Assembly: GCA_937625935.1 (NCBI GenBank)
Contig: OW569357.1
Location: 310,001 to 374,000 of the forward strand
Direction: 5' to 3'
DNA: 64,000 bases
Source of the DNA: Tetramitus jugosus
Lineage: Eukaryota > Heterolobosea > Eutetramitea > Acrasida > Vahlkampfiidae
The notes below the pieces were generated by a model. It saw nothing but the letters and a program-made list of their open reading frames with translations, was not told where the DNA came from and did no database searches. The translations under genes were made by a program, and so were the position numbers. Below are positions 9,429 to 19,644 of this stretch, one piece after another. Positions within the stretch are counted from its first letter, which is position 1, and every line of letters begins with the position of its first letter.

Positions 9429-10688
9429 ATGTCATCTTCACCATTAACACCTACAAGCAGCAGCATCAAACCTGACCCAAATCTTGTCAGCGATGAGGTG
9501 CTAAAAGAACAAGAACACATCTATGCCAATTTGCACCTGAATGAAGACAATGGCGAAGAAAAATCAAGCCATGGATCCGTTTTGATGCAATTCATCAAGA
9601 GCATGAAACCAGGAATGGATACTACAAGCTTGGCAGCCCCCACATTTGTTCTTAGACCAGTTAGCTTTTTGGAGTTTGAAGCATACTACTCTCAACCCAA
9701 TGATCACTTTTTGAGAATTGCTCATGAAAAGGAACCCATCAAGAGATTCCTCAATGTTGTTCACTGGTTGCTCGCTACTTTTACTTTGACTCCAGCCAAG
9801 GGTTTCGAAGGACTAAAGCCATACAATCCAGTTCTCGGTGAACAATTTCATTGTGAGTGGAGACATGAAGATGGTAGCACTACAGAGTTCCACTCTGAAC
9901 AAGTGTCTCACCATCCACCAGTCGCTGCCGTGTACATTGAAAATTTGAAGAATCATATTGTGTACTCTTCTACTGGAGAGTTCCGCAGTCGCTTCAGAGG
10001 AAACTATGTGGACAGTGGTGTCGAAGGAACTCACATTCTTTCTCTGTTAAATCATCCTGGTGAACAGTATGACATTACGTTCCCTCACTTGTTGGCATGT
10101 GGTATTTTGTGGGGAACTGCTCGGATTGAACACGGAACAGAGTACATTGTCGAGTGTCAAAAGAGTGGTTTGATTTCAAAGATTGATTTTAGCAAGGGAA
10201 AGCATGAATTGAAGGGAACAATCACCAACACCAAGGGTGACAAGTTCTTTGAGGTGAAGGGCAATTTGACTGATTCCATTGAGTTGATATCCTTTGTTGA
10301 TATGGATGGAAACAAGCTCAAGGAGAAGAAGACTGAAGTCTGGATCGATTGTAAGAATGTGAAGAGAGAAAAGTTTTATGTCAAACCCACCTATGAACAG
10401 AAGCCGAATGAGTCTAGACGTAGATGGCACGAGCTGACTTATGCTCTGAAGACTAATCAAATGGAGCTTGTGAACAAGAAGAAGGTTGAGATTGAAGAAT
10501 ATCAACGATACTTGGCAAAGTTGAGGAGAGAGAAGCAATTGTCTGACTATGTGCCAGATTTGTTTGTCTATACTGGTAGGGACGTTCCAAAGATTGGTGT
10601 TCCTGTGTACGAGTACAAGTTTAAGCATGGTGGTTCATCATCTACCGACGTAGATGCAAATGATGGTGCTGAGGATGATTTGGATTAA
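9429..10688 (+). CDS. Oxysterol-binding protein related protein (ORP)
   Basis: 419 aa. Start taken at ATG 9429 because the upstream in-frame sequence is leader-like. The protein is almost all ORD lipid-transfer domain. The family signature EQVSHHPP lies near residues 157-164, preceded by NPVLGEQFHCEW, and the C-terminal part has the usual long Lys/Glu helix (RRWHELTYALK to YLAKLRREKQ). There is no PH domain, ankyrin repeat or transmembrane helix, so it is a short ORP like the yeast Osh4 type. Such proteins move sterols or PI4P between membranes at contact sites. Confidence 0.95.
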   Translation: MSSSPLTPTSSSIKPDPNLVSDEVLKEQEHIYANLHLNEDNGEEKSSHGSVLMQFIKSMKPGMDTTSLAAPTFVLRPVSFLEFEAYYSQPNDHFLRIAHEKEPIKRFLNVVHWLLATFTLTPAKGFEGLKPYNPVLGEQFHCEWRHEDGSTTEFHSEQVSHHPPVAAVYIENLKNHIVYSSTGEFRSRFRGNYVDSGVEGTHILSLLNHPGEQYDITFPHLLACGILWGTARIEHGTEYIVECQKSGLISKIDFSKGKHELKGTITNTKGDKFFEVKGNLTDSIELISFVDMDGNKLKEKKTEVWIDCKNVKREKFYVKPTYEQKPNESRRRWHELTYALKTNQMELVNKKKVEIEEYQRYLAKLRREKQLSDYVPDLFVYTGRDVPKIGVPVYEYKFKHGGSSSTDVDANDGAEDDLD

Positions 10689-10909
10689 ATGATCACCTCT
10701 CGCATGGTGCATTTCGCCCATTATCGACATTTGTACAATCACACGGCTCAAAAGACAAATACGAAACAGGACATCGTTAAAAATCGCTGGTGCCATAAAC
10801 AAATAATTTTATTCACTTCTAATCACCCTCTGTCAAGATATCTTGTGTGAGAATGGAATGAAAACCACCATTACAAACTTTACAACAACGAGGAGAAAAG
10901 TTAAAACTT

Positions 10910-10991
10910 TGCATGCGGTGAGATTTGAACTCACGCATCCGGAGATATCCGAACTTGAGTCGGACGCCTTAGACCACTCGGCCACGCATGC
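10910..10991 (-). tRNA. tRNA-Leu (anticodon CAA)
   Basis: Read on the minus strand, the 7-bp acceptor stem GCATGCG/CGCATGC is perfect. The anticodon loop CTCAAGT gives CAA (10957-10955) on a TCCGA/TCGGA stem. There is a long type-II variable arm as expected for Leu, and T-arm GTGAG-TTCAAAT-CTCAC. The CCA is not encoded and there is no intron. A run of T on the transcribed strand follows, consistent with pol III termination. Confidence 0.95.
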
Positions 10992-11316
10992 TAGATATCG
11001 AAGCACATCGATGTTAAGCAGACATATTTAAAAAATTCCAATTTTTTGGATGAATGTTATTCACTTTTCGTGGATGTTGTTGTTCGCAATAGTTTGGTTT
11101 TAGAGGTTCTTTTGTGTTTACATGCTTGCCCCCGTGGCAAAAGTATTTTTGAGGAGTTCTTACTGAAAAGAACATGGAAAAACATCGATTTTGGATAAAC
11201 TGTGAGAGAGCAATAAAAGGAATTTTGTGACAGCCAGATGGTGATCCAAAACACAAAGTCAATACCTAACAAGTACCATACATCTGCATACTTACAACAG
11301 TACTTTTTGAACAATA
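10992..11316. other. Intergenic region upstream of a small membrane-protein gene
   Basis: Reading frames occur on the minus strand, but none has recognisable features. I see no RNA or regulatory element I can support. Confidence 0.4.
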
Positions 11317-12014
11317 ATGTACATCTCTGACGAAAGCCGAATAAACTTAGCTCTGACCAAACTCTGCTATCAGAGCGAAGAGCAAAGCACGAGCCTGAAA
11401 ACACTATCATTTGGTGTCTTGTTCTTGAGTTTGTCTGTGGGAACTGGTGTGGCCAGTTGGGGCCTATCCAGGTTATTGTATGTGATCCATATTCTTTGAT
11501 ATCTATTCTGAATTAATAATTGATCTACAGTTTCTGATCTGACCACCAACCACCATATCGATTTCTAACCATTTTAGTTATTCAATAAAGGGACTATGCT
11601 TTCGCTCCAAAAGATTCTCTGAAAGCTTTAGAAGAAGAGGAAATTAAGAGGAAACAAAAGGTGATTGAAGAGGATTTACTCACCTTTGATAACACGCTCC
11701 TAGAGTTTGAACTCTCGGATTTCTTTGTTGCCAATGGTGGTGGTCCTCAGTGCTGTCCACTGCACGGATGTGAGCTCAAATGTTGCAAGTTCTGTCCTCA
11801 TCAGTCGAACCGACAACAGGCACACAATACCTACACATCGAAACACAACGAAGATGAGCTCATCACCTACTATGAGCCCTTTAGCCTGCCGAGCAGCACC
11901 AACAACAGCAACATGAACAACAACGACACGTTGGACAAAACTGATATTAACACCTACTTTGAAATTACTCTCTCCACTCCTGACCAATACATCCCCCACA
12001 GCACCCACATGTAA
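11317..12014 (+). CDS. Small single-pass membrane protein with Cys-rich segment, unrecognised
   Basis: Two exons, 11317-11477 and 11591-12014, join in frame (TT + G) through a GTATGT donor and an AATAAAG acceptor, giving 194 aa. An N-terminal hydrophobic helix (LKTLSFGVLFLSLSVGTGVA) is followed by a charged segment (SLKALEEEEIKRKQK) and a cysteine cluster, CCPLHGCELKCCKFCPHQ, that could bind metal. The C-terminal third is Asn/Thr/Ser-rich. I do not recognise a family. The acceptor lacks a strong pyrimidine tract, so the splice is the weakest part of the model. Confidence 0.6.
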
Positions 12015-12114
12015 ATAAAAACTCCTATCCCAATCAAAAAATCATCATCTCAGCACTTGAAACAACAACAAAAAGCAAAGTTGGTGGTTGACAGCAAAAG
12101 TGGAAACACACAAC

Positions 12115-15100
12115 ATGTCACTCCGATCATTATCACTATCCTCCTTGTCTGCTCCACCCACAACATCAACAACAACAACAACACCAACCTCTGCACTCTT
12201 CTTTTTTCAAAAGCTAATCCAATCTCACTCACCACAGGACATTAAACGAATTCAACATGTCGAAATATCAAAGCTTCTCATTGGTTCATCATCATCATCA
12301 GCGCTGTCAAACATGGAACAATATTGTTCTCAAGTGTTCAATGCACTGATCAAAGCAAACAACAATACAACAGCCGTAGACAAAAACTCATCATCATCAT
12401 CAACATCATCATCATTGGATCATCATCATCATCAATCGAATTTACAACAGCAGCAACAACAACAGAGAAGAGACACTACGATTCGAAACGTTTTGAAAGA
12501 ATTGATTAGTGTTCAAACACTATTACTCTCATCATCACAACAACAACAACAACAAGCAGTGAAAAATACAAGTCCATATTGTTGTGGTTTCCAGTTGAGT
12601 CAGAGTTTATTGTTATTTTGTTTCAAGACGTTGCTCGAACCGAGTAAATCATTCAGTATGGACAAGCGAATCAAAGCTCTCTGTCTCCTACTCGTTCAAA
12701 ATCAATTCAATAACAACCAGAATAAGAATAATAATATTGAGAATGGTGAAATGCAAGATGAAGCAACACGAGTGGATGGTACACCATCGATTTTGGAACA
12801 ATATTTTTCGAGGAATGACTTGGCAGAAGTACTCGTTTCCGATGTGGAGATTGTTCCTGTTGTGTTATCATTGTTGAACATGTATGCGAGTGAACAAGTG
12901 ATGAATAGGCATTGGAGAGAGACGATTGTGAGACCGTTTGTGTTGAATGCAGCCTTCTCAAACGATCAGAATCAACAGAATTTGAGTGAGACGCAATTGT
13001 ATTCATTGCTCAATATTGTTCCGTTTATTGCAAGTGTGATTCATCGTAGTGGTAATGGTAATGGTGGTTCTCATTTGGTGGATGTGACGACTAATAATGT
13101 GGTTTCATCTGTGATGACGACGATGGCTTCTTCTTCTTCTTTGGTTTCTTCTTTGGTTTCTTCTGATCCATTGATTGAACAAATGGAAAAGGTGTTTGCG
13201 AGTTGGTTGTTGAGAGCAGGAACGTTTACGGAGAAGAAGAAGGCTGTGTTTAGAGGTGGTGCAGTGTCTGTGACAGAGTTGGATGGATCACCTTGTTCCG
13301 GGTTCTTTACACTGTTGAATCATACACAGACGTTTTCGAGGCGACAGAATGTGAATTCAATCTTGTTTTCTGTGTTGCACACGTGGATACGGTCGGTGCA
13401 TCGAGTGGAACCATCTCTGTTGTCGATGAGCGCACAAGCCAATCTTTCATCATCATTGTCATCGAGTCAAGGAATGGTGATTGGATCGTTGCAAAACGTG
13501 CCATCGAAACTGAAATCATCTCACAAGAAGGATCACCTGCTGCATCGTCATTCGTACGACAGCTTGACGCCACCGTCTCCCATCTTGAATGAGCTTCATA
13601 TTCGAGCCATGAGTCCCGCAGCCCACCACCAGACTCCTCAAGACTCAATAGCACAGCAGCAACAACAACGTCAACATATGCCAATGAATAATCAGCTCTT
13701 GGATGCCATTGTGCAGTATTGCCTGCGGTTGATACAGCAGTCTGAGCTAAAGTATAACAATAGTAGAGAATCTGTTCGATCCTTGTTCACATCATCGTAC
13801 ATCGAGAGTGTTCTCGTGGAAACAGTTCGTCAATTGGACGAGATTTGTACCATTTACCCAGTAGTTGTAAGTATTATTTGATATGATTTGTATACTTTCC
13901 CATCTCTAAACTTTTGATATTTAGGTTGGAAGAGTATTTCCCTCGTTGAAAAAGCTGTTCCATATTCTGTGTAATCAACGCATACTGGTGCAACAAGCCT
14001 TGTTGACACAGCAACAACAACAGCAGCAACAACAAACTCAATCGAGTACATTGTCTCCCTCGCGTCGTAAATATCAGGTTGAAAAACCAAAACTTACGAT
14101 TAAGCCAACAAAGCAAGTTCCTACTTCGGAGCAACTGTTGCAACACAGTCTCATGACTCGGTCCAACATGGGTTGTTTGCTCATTTGTCTGATTGAATTT
14201 TTCATTCATCACATTCACACGTTGGTCTATGATCCACAACCTCTATTCCAGAGCTTTTTCAGCGAACAATTCCCATATTACTGTATGTAGCATCTTCTGT
14301 TTGTTTTCAGCGACGATATCAACAACGAAACTCACTTCATTCTCATGTCTATAGACCGTGAGCCATTGTTCCCCATTGAGTTAATGATTCTGTTCCTCGA
14401 TAACCAAAAGATCATTCACTATGAAACAAAGTTGTTGGACGACTATTATCCTCAGCTGTTTAAATTAATGGCCTATAGTCCACATCAGATCGTCGAGGAA
14501 CTCTCCGTTGTGTTACCATCGATTATCAGTCACTCAAATTACTTGGATGTTTTTCATCGAATCTTGGATTTACCCATGCTCAGTTTTGTTCTCGACTGTG
14601 ATTCAAAGAAGCTCAATATTCAAACCAGTGATGTTTTAAACTCGCTGTTTGAGAGTGTAGTGAGCGACAATGTCAACGCTCTGAGAGATTTTTGGGCAAA
14701 ACGAATGTTAAGTGCTGATTGGGATCAAATGTGTCAACAAATTAATGGTATTCTCCCTGATGTTGCTATTCAAACATCCGAATGCACAACAAAGCTCCTG
14801 GAAACGTACTTTTCAGTTTTACTTGAAGAAGAGGACAGTGAAGAGTTGTTGCACGAGTTACTTCCGATTCTCTTGAAACGTGTCAACACGTTGACGCCTG
14901 TGCACCGAGGAACCTATTTACAGGACACACGAAAAGTGTTGCTAAAGTATTTTGTGGTTGTGTTGGAGAGATGGCCCGCATTTATTGTGGATATGAAGAA
15001 CCTGTTGCTGCAAACATTACAAGAGGTCAACGATGATGTCTTTGTAAATGTATGCTACTCTATTGGACAATCGATCGCAGCATGTGCAGATGCGCGTCTG

Positions 15101-15490
15101 ACCACGCAACTAATCGTGCAATACTTTGAAGCATTGGAACTCGTTACTTTCGAACAGTTGGCGCGTGCAAGAGTCCAAAAGAAGCTTTCCGCACAGAGGA
15201 AATTAGCGGACTTGCCATCCGAAATGGAGGAGGAATTTCTGGTCAGTAGTCGATACTCGACTCAATGCCTCAATACTCTGATCAGCAGCATGGTAAAGAT
15301 ATGTGGTCGATGTCCTGACCTGGTACCTCGAGTCATAGTCTGTCTAACCAACCTCGTTAAGCACTATGATAGTCTCCATGCGAGCGTAGTTCAAAGAGCA
15401 AACGAGTCAATCCGTCTACTGCGATTTCCATCAATCGTGACCTCCTTGTTTTGCTCCGCTGTCGTCACCTCTCGTAATGATGGAAAATAG
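12115..15490 (+). CDS. AP5Z1: AP-5 complex subunit zeta-1
   Basis: Three exons: 12115-13866, 13925-14282, 14355-15490. Introns are GTAAGT/TTTAG (58 bp) and GTATGT/TATAG (72 bp), with phases that match. The protein is about 1,080 aa, longer than human AP5Z1 (807 aa) because of Ser, Gln and His tracts in the first 200 residues. Several stretches align with AP5Z1: VTELDGSPCSGFFTLL (human VTEVDGAVATDFFTVL), a FHRILDLPMLSFVLDC match to the human LLDLPCLTAVLD region, and a CYSIGQS...QYFEALELVTFE match to VWAIGEY...KFFEALEALLFE. The subunit belongs to the fifth adaptor complex, which acts with SPG11/SPG15 in late-endosomal retrieval. It is all alpha-solenoid. Confidence 0.88.
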
Positions 15491-16524
15491 GGGTTAGTTA
15501 TTGAGCACCGTGCGACATCATTAGCCAATGATTGGTGCTCCCCTGTCAATGTTGCTTCCATCGTGACAATCTCCTTTTGCACATACGATACGGCTTGGAT
15601 TCGTAGCACTCAAATAACATGAGTCTACGGTAGAAGTTATCTATTTGTGATATAGAGGTAATTTATCAATCTTTTTATTACTGGAAACAATGGGGTGTTC
15701 GTTTCCAGGAACAATCAGCTCTATTCAACTCACATTGATCAGAACAGAGCCTAACCGAGCTCGAATATGGTAGTACCATGGCCTAAGCTACTAGGAAGTA
15801 TCTATTGCTCGTGCGGCGAGCCCCGAATCGCTTCTTGGCCACAATCTGAACTGAGACTAAGAATCTTGCGAGTGAGCAAGGAAATTCTGCACCCAGGAGT
15901 TATTCTTCGAGGTCTAAATGAAATATCAATACATAAACTCCATGAGAAACCTGAACAACGAGCCCTTTCCGTGCTCTCTCTTCTGATTCTCTTCCTTCAT
16001 ACCGGTGTCATTGGCAGTCTGTAGTTTGCGTTTCAATGACAGACAACATTCGGGCGCGCACCACCCGCACCCGAACGCGCAGCAGAATTGTTTTCTCCAT
16101 GATACGGAGGATTTCTTCCCACCTTAAACGTCATGGCCCGCATCTCGAAAAGCCACATATCGCTTTTTTGGTTTCCGTTCATGCTACCCTATCCAGAGAA
16201 AAAAATACATGCCAGCCGAAAGGACAACGATCATCGCCACATGCATGACCTTGAACACCGGGTGTAGTGTGTCTGGGGCACGGGTGGGGTTGGGTGTGTG
16301 TGCCTGGACCACACAAATCAGCCAAAAACGAATCAACAACTGTTCAATCAAAACCACCAACAACAATCACCAACACCCATAACTGATACAAGTAAACCCC
16401 TTAAAGTAGAAGAGAACTATTCCCTGTGATTTTCTTCCCTTGAGCTCCTCCATCATCCGTTATCCCCCTTCCACCACCACTGTACATACATACCTATCAC
16501 ATATCACACACATACTTGTAAATC
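15491..16524. other. Long intergenic region with a hairpin-rich part
   Basis: There is no credible protein ORF. The frames at 15767-16024 and 16036-16248 lack any family resemblance and have Arg/Thr-rich shadow composition. The first 400 bp contains five short perfect inverted repeats (listed separately). The last 200 bp is CA-rich leader of the transporter gene. Confidence 0.5.
15503..15880. ncRNA. Candidate structured RNA or 3'-UTR element (strand unknown)
   Basis: Perfect inverted repeats: GAGCACC 15503-15509 with GGTGCTC 15534-15540, enclosing ATCATT/AATGAT (15517-15532); CTGGAAAC 15681-15688 with GTTTCCAG 15701-15708; ATGGTAGTACCAT 15767-15779; GCTCG/CGAGC 15807-15821; CTTGC/GCAAG 15865-15880. 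The first begins 13 bp after the AP5Z1 stop, so it could be a 3'-UTR or transcription-end element. I compared the stretch by eye with U1-U6, SRP, RNase P and MRP RNAs and found no convincing match. Confidence 0.3.
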
Positions 16525-17637
16525 ATGGCAGGAGGATACAAGACACCTAAAGAAGCACTCAATGTCGTTCGAACAATTGGAGCGGCACGTGCCAAACAAC
16601 CCACAGATCAAATCCTACTGCTCAGCTTTGTCAGTGGTTGCTACATTGCATTCGGAGCTTATTGTGCCGTTCTCGTCGGAGGTAACGTCCCCCAAATCAA
16701 AGCAACCAATCCCGGTATTCAAAAACTGTTGTATGGTATTGCGTTCACTGTGGGTCTCATGATGACTACACTGACTGGTAGTGATCTGTATACGGGCAAC
16801 GTGTTTACCATTACGTTTGCCATCATGTCTAAAAAGACTCGTTTCACGAATGCTTTTCATGCACTCAAGGGCGTCATTCTCACCTTTATCGGAAATATGC
16901 TCGGTGGTCTCTTTGTTGCCTACTTTTTCGTCTATTTGCTCACACCGGATCAATCGGAGCCATGGGTCGAGTTTCTAAAGTCAATGGCCGTGAAGAAGAC
17001 GCACAAGAATGTGGGTCTGTTGTTGTTGAGTGGTATCGGATGTAATTGGATTGTTTCGACTGCTGTTTTCATGAATTATACGGCAGAAGATGTGTCTGGT
17101 AAGATTTTGGCCATGTTTTTGCCTGTCATGGCATTTGCCATCTATGGTTTTGAGCACGTGGTTGCCAATGCCTTCTTTTTGCCTGCTGCTGCCATGTTTG
17201 GAGCCAATGTGCCAGTGTGGAGAATTGTCTTTTGGAACTATTTGCCAGTGGCTGTTGGAAACTATATTGGCGGTGTTGTGTTTGTTGGTGGGCTCTTTTG
17301 GTATGCTCACATGATGAGACCAAAGCATCATGACGTACTGGAGAACTTGGCCAAAAAGATGTGGCACAAGATAAGAGGCAACAACAATAGTGCCACTGGT
17401 CATAATGCTGATCTGGATCTTGAGTTGGGCAGCAGTGCAGGCACTGTGAAGAGCACTGCACCATATTATCCAAGCTCTGGATTGAGTGCGATAAAGGAAC
17501 TGCCCTGTGCCAATGTTGCAATTGATTGCACGAGTGAATCAATGGGCAATACGACCACGACGACAGCCACCAGTTATTCGAGTGATAACTATGGCATTGA
17601 CATGAATGAAAAGAAGGGCAATTGTGTTGTGGTGTAA
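16525..17637 (+). CDS. Formate/nitrite transporter family channel (FNT)
   Basis: 370 aa, single exon. The first 270 residues hold six hydrophobic helices with FNT features: an amphipathic N-terminus (KTPKEALNVVRTIGAARAK), FVSGCYIAFGAYCAVLVGG, GSDLYTGNV, the central LSGIGCNWIV and FGFEHVVANAF-like helix (here YGFEHVVANAFFLPAAAMF), and NYLPVAVGNYIGGVVFVGG. Family members are pentameric channels for formate, nitrite, lactate or hydrosulfide. The substrate cannot be read from the sequence. An atypical hydrophilic C-terminal extension of about 90 residues (Ser/Thr/Asn-rich, ending NCVVV) follows the last helix. It probably sits in the plasma membrane or an organelle membrane. Confidence 0.93.
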   Translation: MAGGYKTPKEALNVVRTIGAARAKQPTDQILLLSFVSGCYIAFGAYCAVLVGGNVPQIKATNPGIQKLLYGIAFTVGLMMTTLTGSDLYTGNVFTITFAIMSKKTRFTNAFHALKGVILTFIGNMLGGLFVAYFFVYLLTPDQSEPWVEFLKSMAVKKTHKNVGLLLLSGIGCNWIVSTAVFMNYTAEDVSGKILAMFLPVMAFAIYGFEHVVANAFFLPAAAMFGANVPVWRIVFWNYLPVAVGNYIGGVVFVGGLFWYAHMMRPKHHDVLENLAKKMWHKIRGNNNSATGHNADLDLELGSSAGTVKSTAPYYPSSGLSAIKELPCANVAIDCTSESMGNTTTTTATSYSSDNYGIDMNEKKGNCVVV

Positions 17638-18048
17638 TTGAGTTCCACACGCATATTCGAATGTACACTGCTAAAACTTGTTCAAGATGAACAACGACTG
17701 ACTCACCAGTCATGTATCAATGATGGGTGATCAATGATGTGAGATTAGGTTCATTGATCAATGCCATGTCGACAAAGGCCCTGACATCTCGTGGTTCATG
17801 AAGTTGTTGAGAGCTTTTTGTTGACAAAGCACGTGGAACTTTGTTTTCTCCTCGGTCCACAAAAATAAATCAATTTTCTAGAACTTTCGAACTTGCCGCT
17901 TGCTGAAACTCCGCATAGACAGATGACAGTGTCCCGTGTTTGCTGAAAAGGCAGACCCAGTAATCTCTCGTTTCCCAGTTCCCACACACAGCACACAGAA
18001 ATCAATAACAACCCAATACTTTTCTATTTCGTCATTATTGCAATCAAA
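17638..18048. other. Intergenic region between transporter and EF-hand genes
   Basis: It contains short imperfect direct repeats built on TGATCAATGATG near 17715-17765. There is no ORF or RNA gene I can support. Confidence 0.4.
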
Positions 18049-18742
18049 ATGGGAGCCAACCTATCCAAGAAAGTTATTCCACAGGACACAGAAGCCATGC
18101 AGCACTATTGCCAATCAGTCATGACAAGAAGTGAAATTGAACAGTGGAGACAATTCTGGACAAGTCTCTATCCAAGTGGTGTCGCCACGAGAGACAACTT
18201 TGATTCGTTTGCGAAAATTGCAAGTCTCACCTATAGCACAACAGGTGTTGACCTCATGTTTCGTCTGTTGGACACGAACAGAGACGGAAAGATTACCTTC
18301 TTGGAGTTTTTATGGTGAGTGAATGCGTTGAACATGTTGTTTGTGTGTTTGGTGTGTCTGTTGTTCTTTGACTGACACCAACTGATTGTTTTTAAATGTC
18401 GATGCTTCTATTAGGTTCGAAGCACTTCATGGACGTCAATCCTATGTTGATCCAGATGATGAATTCAGCAAGGAGAGGAGACTGGGTCACTTGATTGATC
18501 AAGCTTTTCTACTGTATGATGCCAATGGAGATGGAAAGCTGAGCAGACAGGAGATGAGAGAGACAATGATCAACTGCTTGAAGCTTGGTGGAGCTGAGAT
18601 TGATGCGCGAAAGCAAGAAGAGATTGAACAGAAGATTGACACCATTTTCCAATTGGCAGAGAAGAGCGAAAAGGAGAGCTTGACAAAGAGTGAGCTACTA
18701 GAGGTGACGCGAGCTGATTCTTCACTGCTCTCAATGCTGTAA
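18049..18742 (+). CDS. EF-hand calcium-binding protein, probably N-myristoylated
   Basis: Exons 18049-18314 and 18415-18742 (GTGAGT donor, TTAG acceptor, codon TGG rebuilt) give 197 aa. Two canonical EF-hand loops are visible: DTNRDGKITFLEF near residues 76-88 and DANGDGKLSRQEM near 136-148, both with Asp at 1, 3 and 5, Gly at 6 and Glu at 12. MGANLSKK at the N-terminus is a myristoylation signal. Size and layout resemble calcineurin-B and neuronal-calcium-sensor proteins, which act as membrane-associated calcium switches. Which of these it is cannot be decided from sequence alone. Confidence 0.9.
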
Positions 18743-18871
18743 AGCTCACATCAGATCATCCAACAACCACATTCAAGATAAACCGCCAAAAAATATTTTC
18801 CTGTCGCGCATTATACAAAATGTTGATTTTACAAAAAAAATACTTGATAATTGCTTGTCGAAATGGATCCA

Positions 18872-19345
18872 TTATTGTCCTCTGACCTTTGTGCCCAATG
18901 CTCTCTCAATCTTTGCAATCAAAGCATTATTAATAATGGACTTACCATTCTCCACATCAGCAATCACAGTCACCTTCTCATTGACTGATCTTGCCAAGTC
19001 CTCACGTGAAATATTCTTCTTTTGTCTTGTTTGTGCAATAGCTAATCCCCATGCACGAGGAACATACTCGTGTCTATACGAGTCAAGCTCATCACTGTCA
19101 GCCTTTCTTGTTGCTACCGCTTGTTGTCTCTGTTTGTTCGTTCCTGCCTTGTACTTTTTTTGTACGGGTCCAGAGGAGCCTCCACCACCAATGGTGCTTC
19201 CTACTTTGATACCCTTCTTGTAGATGCTTTCACCACTGCTGCTGCTGCCGATAGATGTTGTAGTGGAGGTGGGTGCATTTGGGTCCTTTGGTCTTCCAGT
19301 CTTTTCCTTCTTGGTCACTGTGGTCCAATCGTCGTCTTTTGCCAT
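18872..19345 (-). CDS. MBF1: Multiprotein bridging factor 1 (MBF1/EDF1)
   Basis: 157 aa, single exon. The N-terminus DDDWTTVTKKEKTGRPKDP matches the MBF1 domain, and the C-terminal half is a Cro/C1-type helix-turn-helix (LAIAQTRQKKNISREDLARS and VIADVENGKSIINNALIAKIERALGTKVRG). Family members bridge TBP and activators and bind stalled, collided ribosomes to prevent frameshifting. The central linker is Ser/Gly-rich. The gene converges on the EF-hand gene, leaving 129 bp between stops. Confidence 0.95.
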   Translation of the reverse strand: MAKDDDWTTVTKKEKTGRPKDPNAPTSTTTSIGSSSSGESIYKKGIKVGSTIGGGGSSGPVQKKYKAGTNKQRQQAVATRKADSDELDSYRHEYVPRAWGLAIAQTRQKKNISREDLARSVNEKVTVIADVENGKSIINNALIAKIERALGTKVRGQ

Positions 19346-19644
19346 TGTTAATGTATGTGTATGTTACAAGGGTGGTTGTTGTTGTTGTTCGTTTTTGGTT
19401 GTTGTTGTTATTGTTGTTTTTTCAGTTGGTGATGTGACGAAAATCAAAAAATGTTTTTATTGGCTTGGAAAAAGCATGCAGAATCAAAGTTGATCGGTGC
19501 GTGGTTTTGATCGTAAAGTTCTTTCAGGAATTTGGATCAATCGCGGAAAATCTGAACTTGAGATGCGAACTTCTTCTTTTCCGGTATCAAGGAGCTGGTT
19601 TTACAAAAGGCAAGCAGAAGATGTCAAAGTATACAATTATTCAT
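19346..19644. other. Intergenic spacer with TTG repeats
   Basis: A GTT/TTG-repeat stretch at 19370-19425 is the minus-strand CAA-rich leader of MBF1. The remainder is the 3' flank of prohibitin. No further feature seen. Confidence 0.5.

Noticed and set aside
15681-15910. Short matches to 7SL RNA (GCTACT, ATCGCTT, CCAGGAGTT in the same order) and to the 5' end of U2 snRNA (ATCGCTTCTTGGCC)
   Set aside because: The spacings differ greatly from 7SL. The conserved SRP helix 8 is absent, and no U2 branch-recognition sequence or Sm site follows. Kept only as an unassigned structured region.
15767-16248. Two overlapping small plus-strand ORFs in the AP5Z1-FNT spacer
   Set aside because: No domain, no initiator context like neighbouring genes, and no continuity through splice sites.
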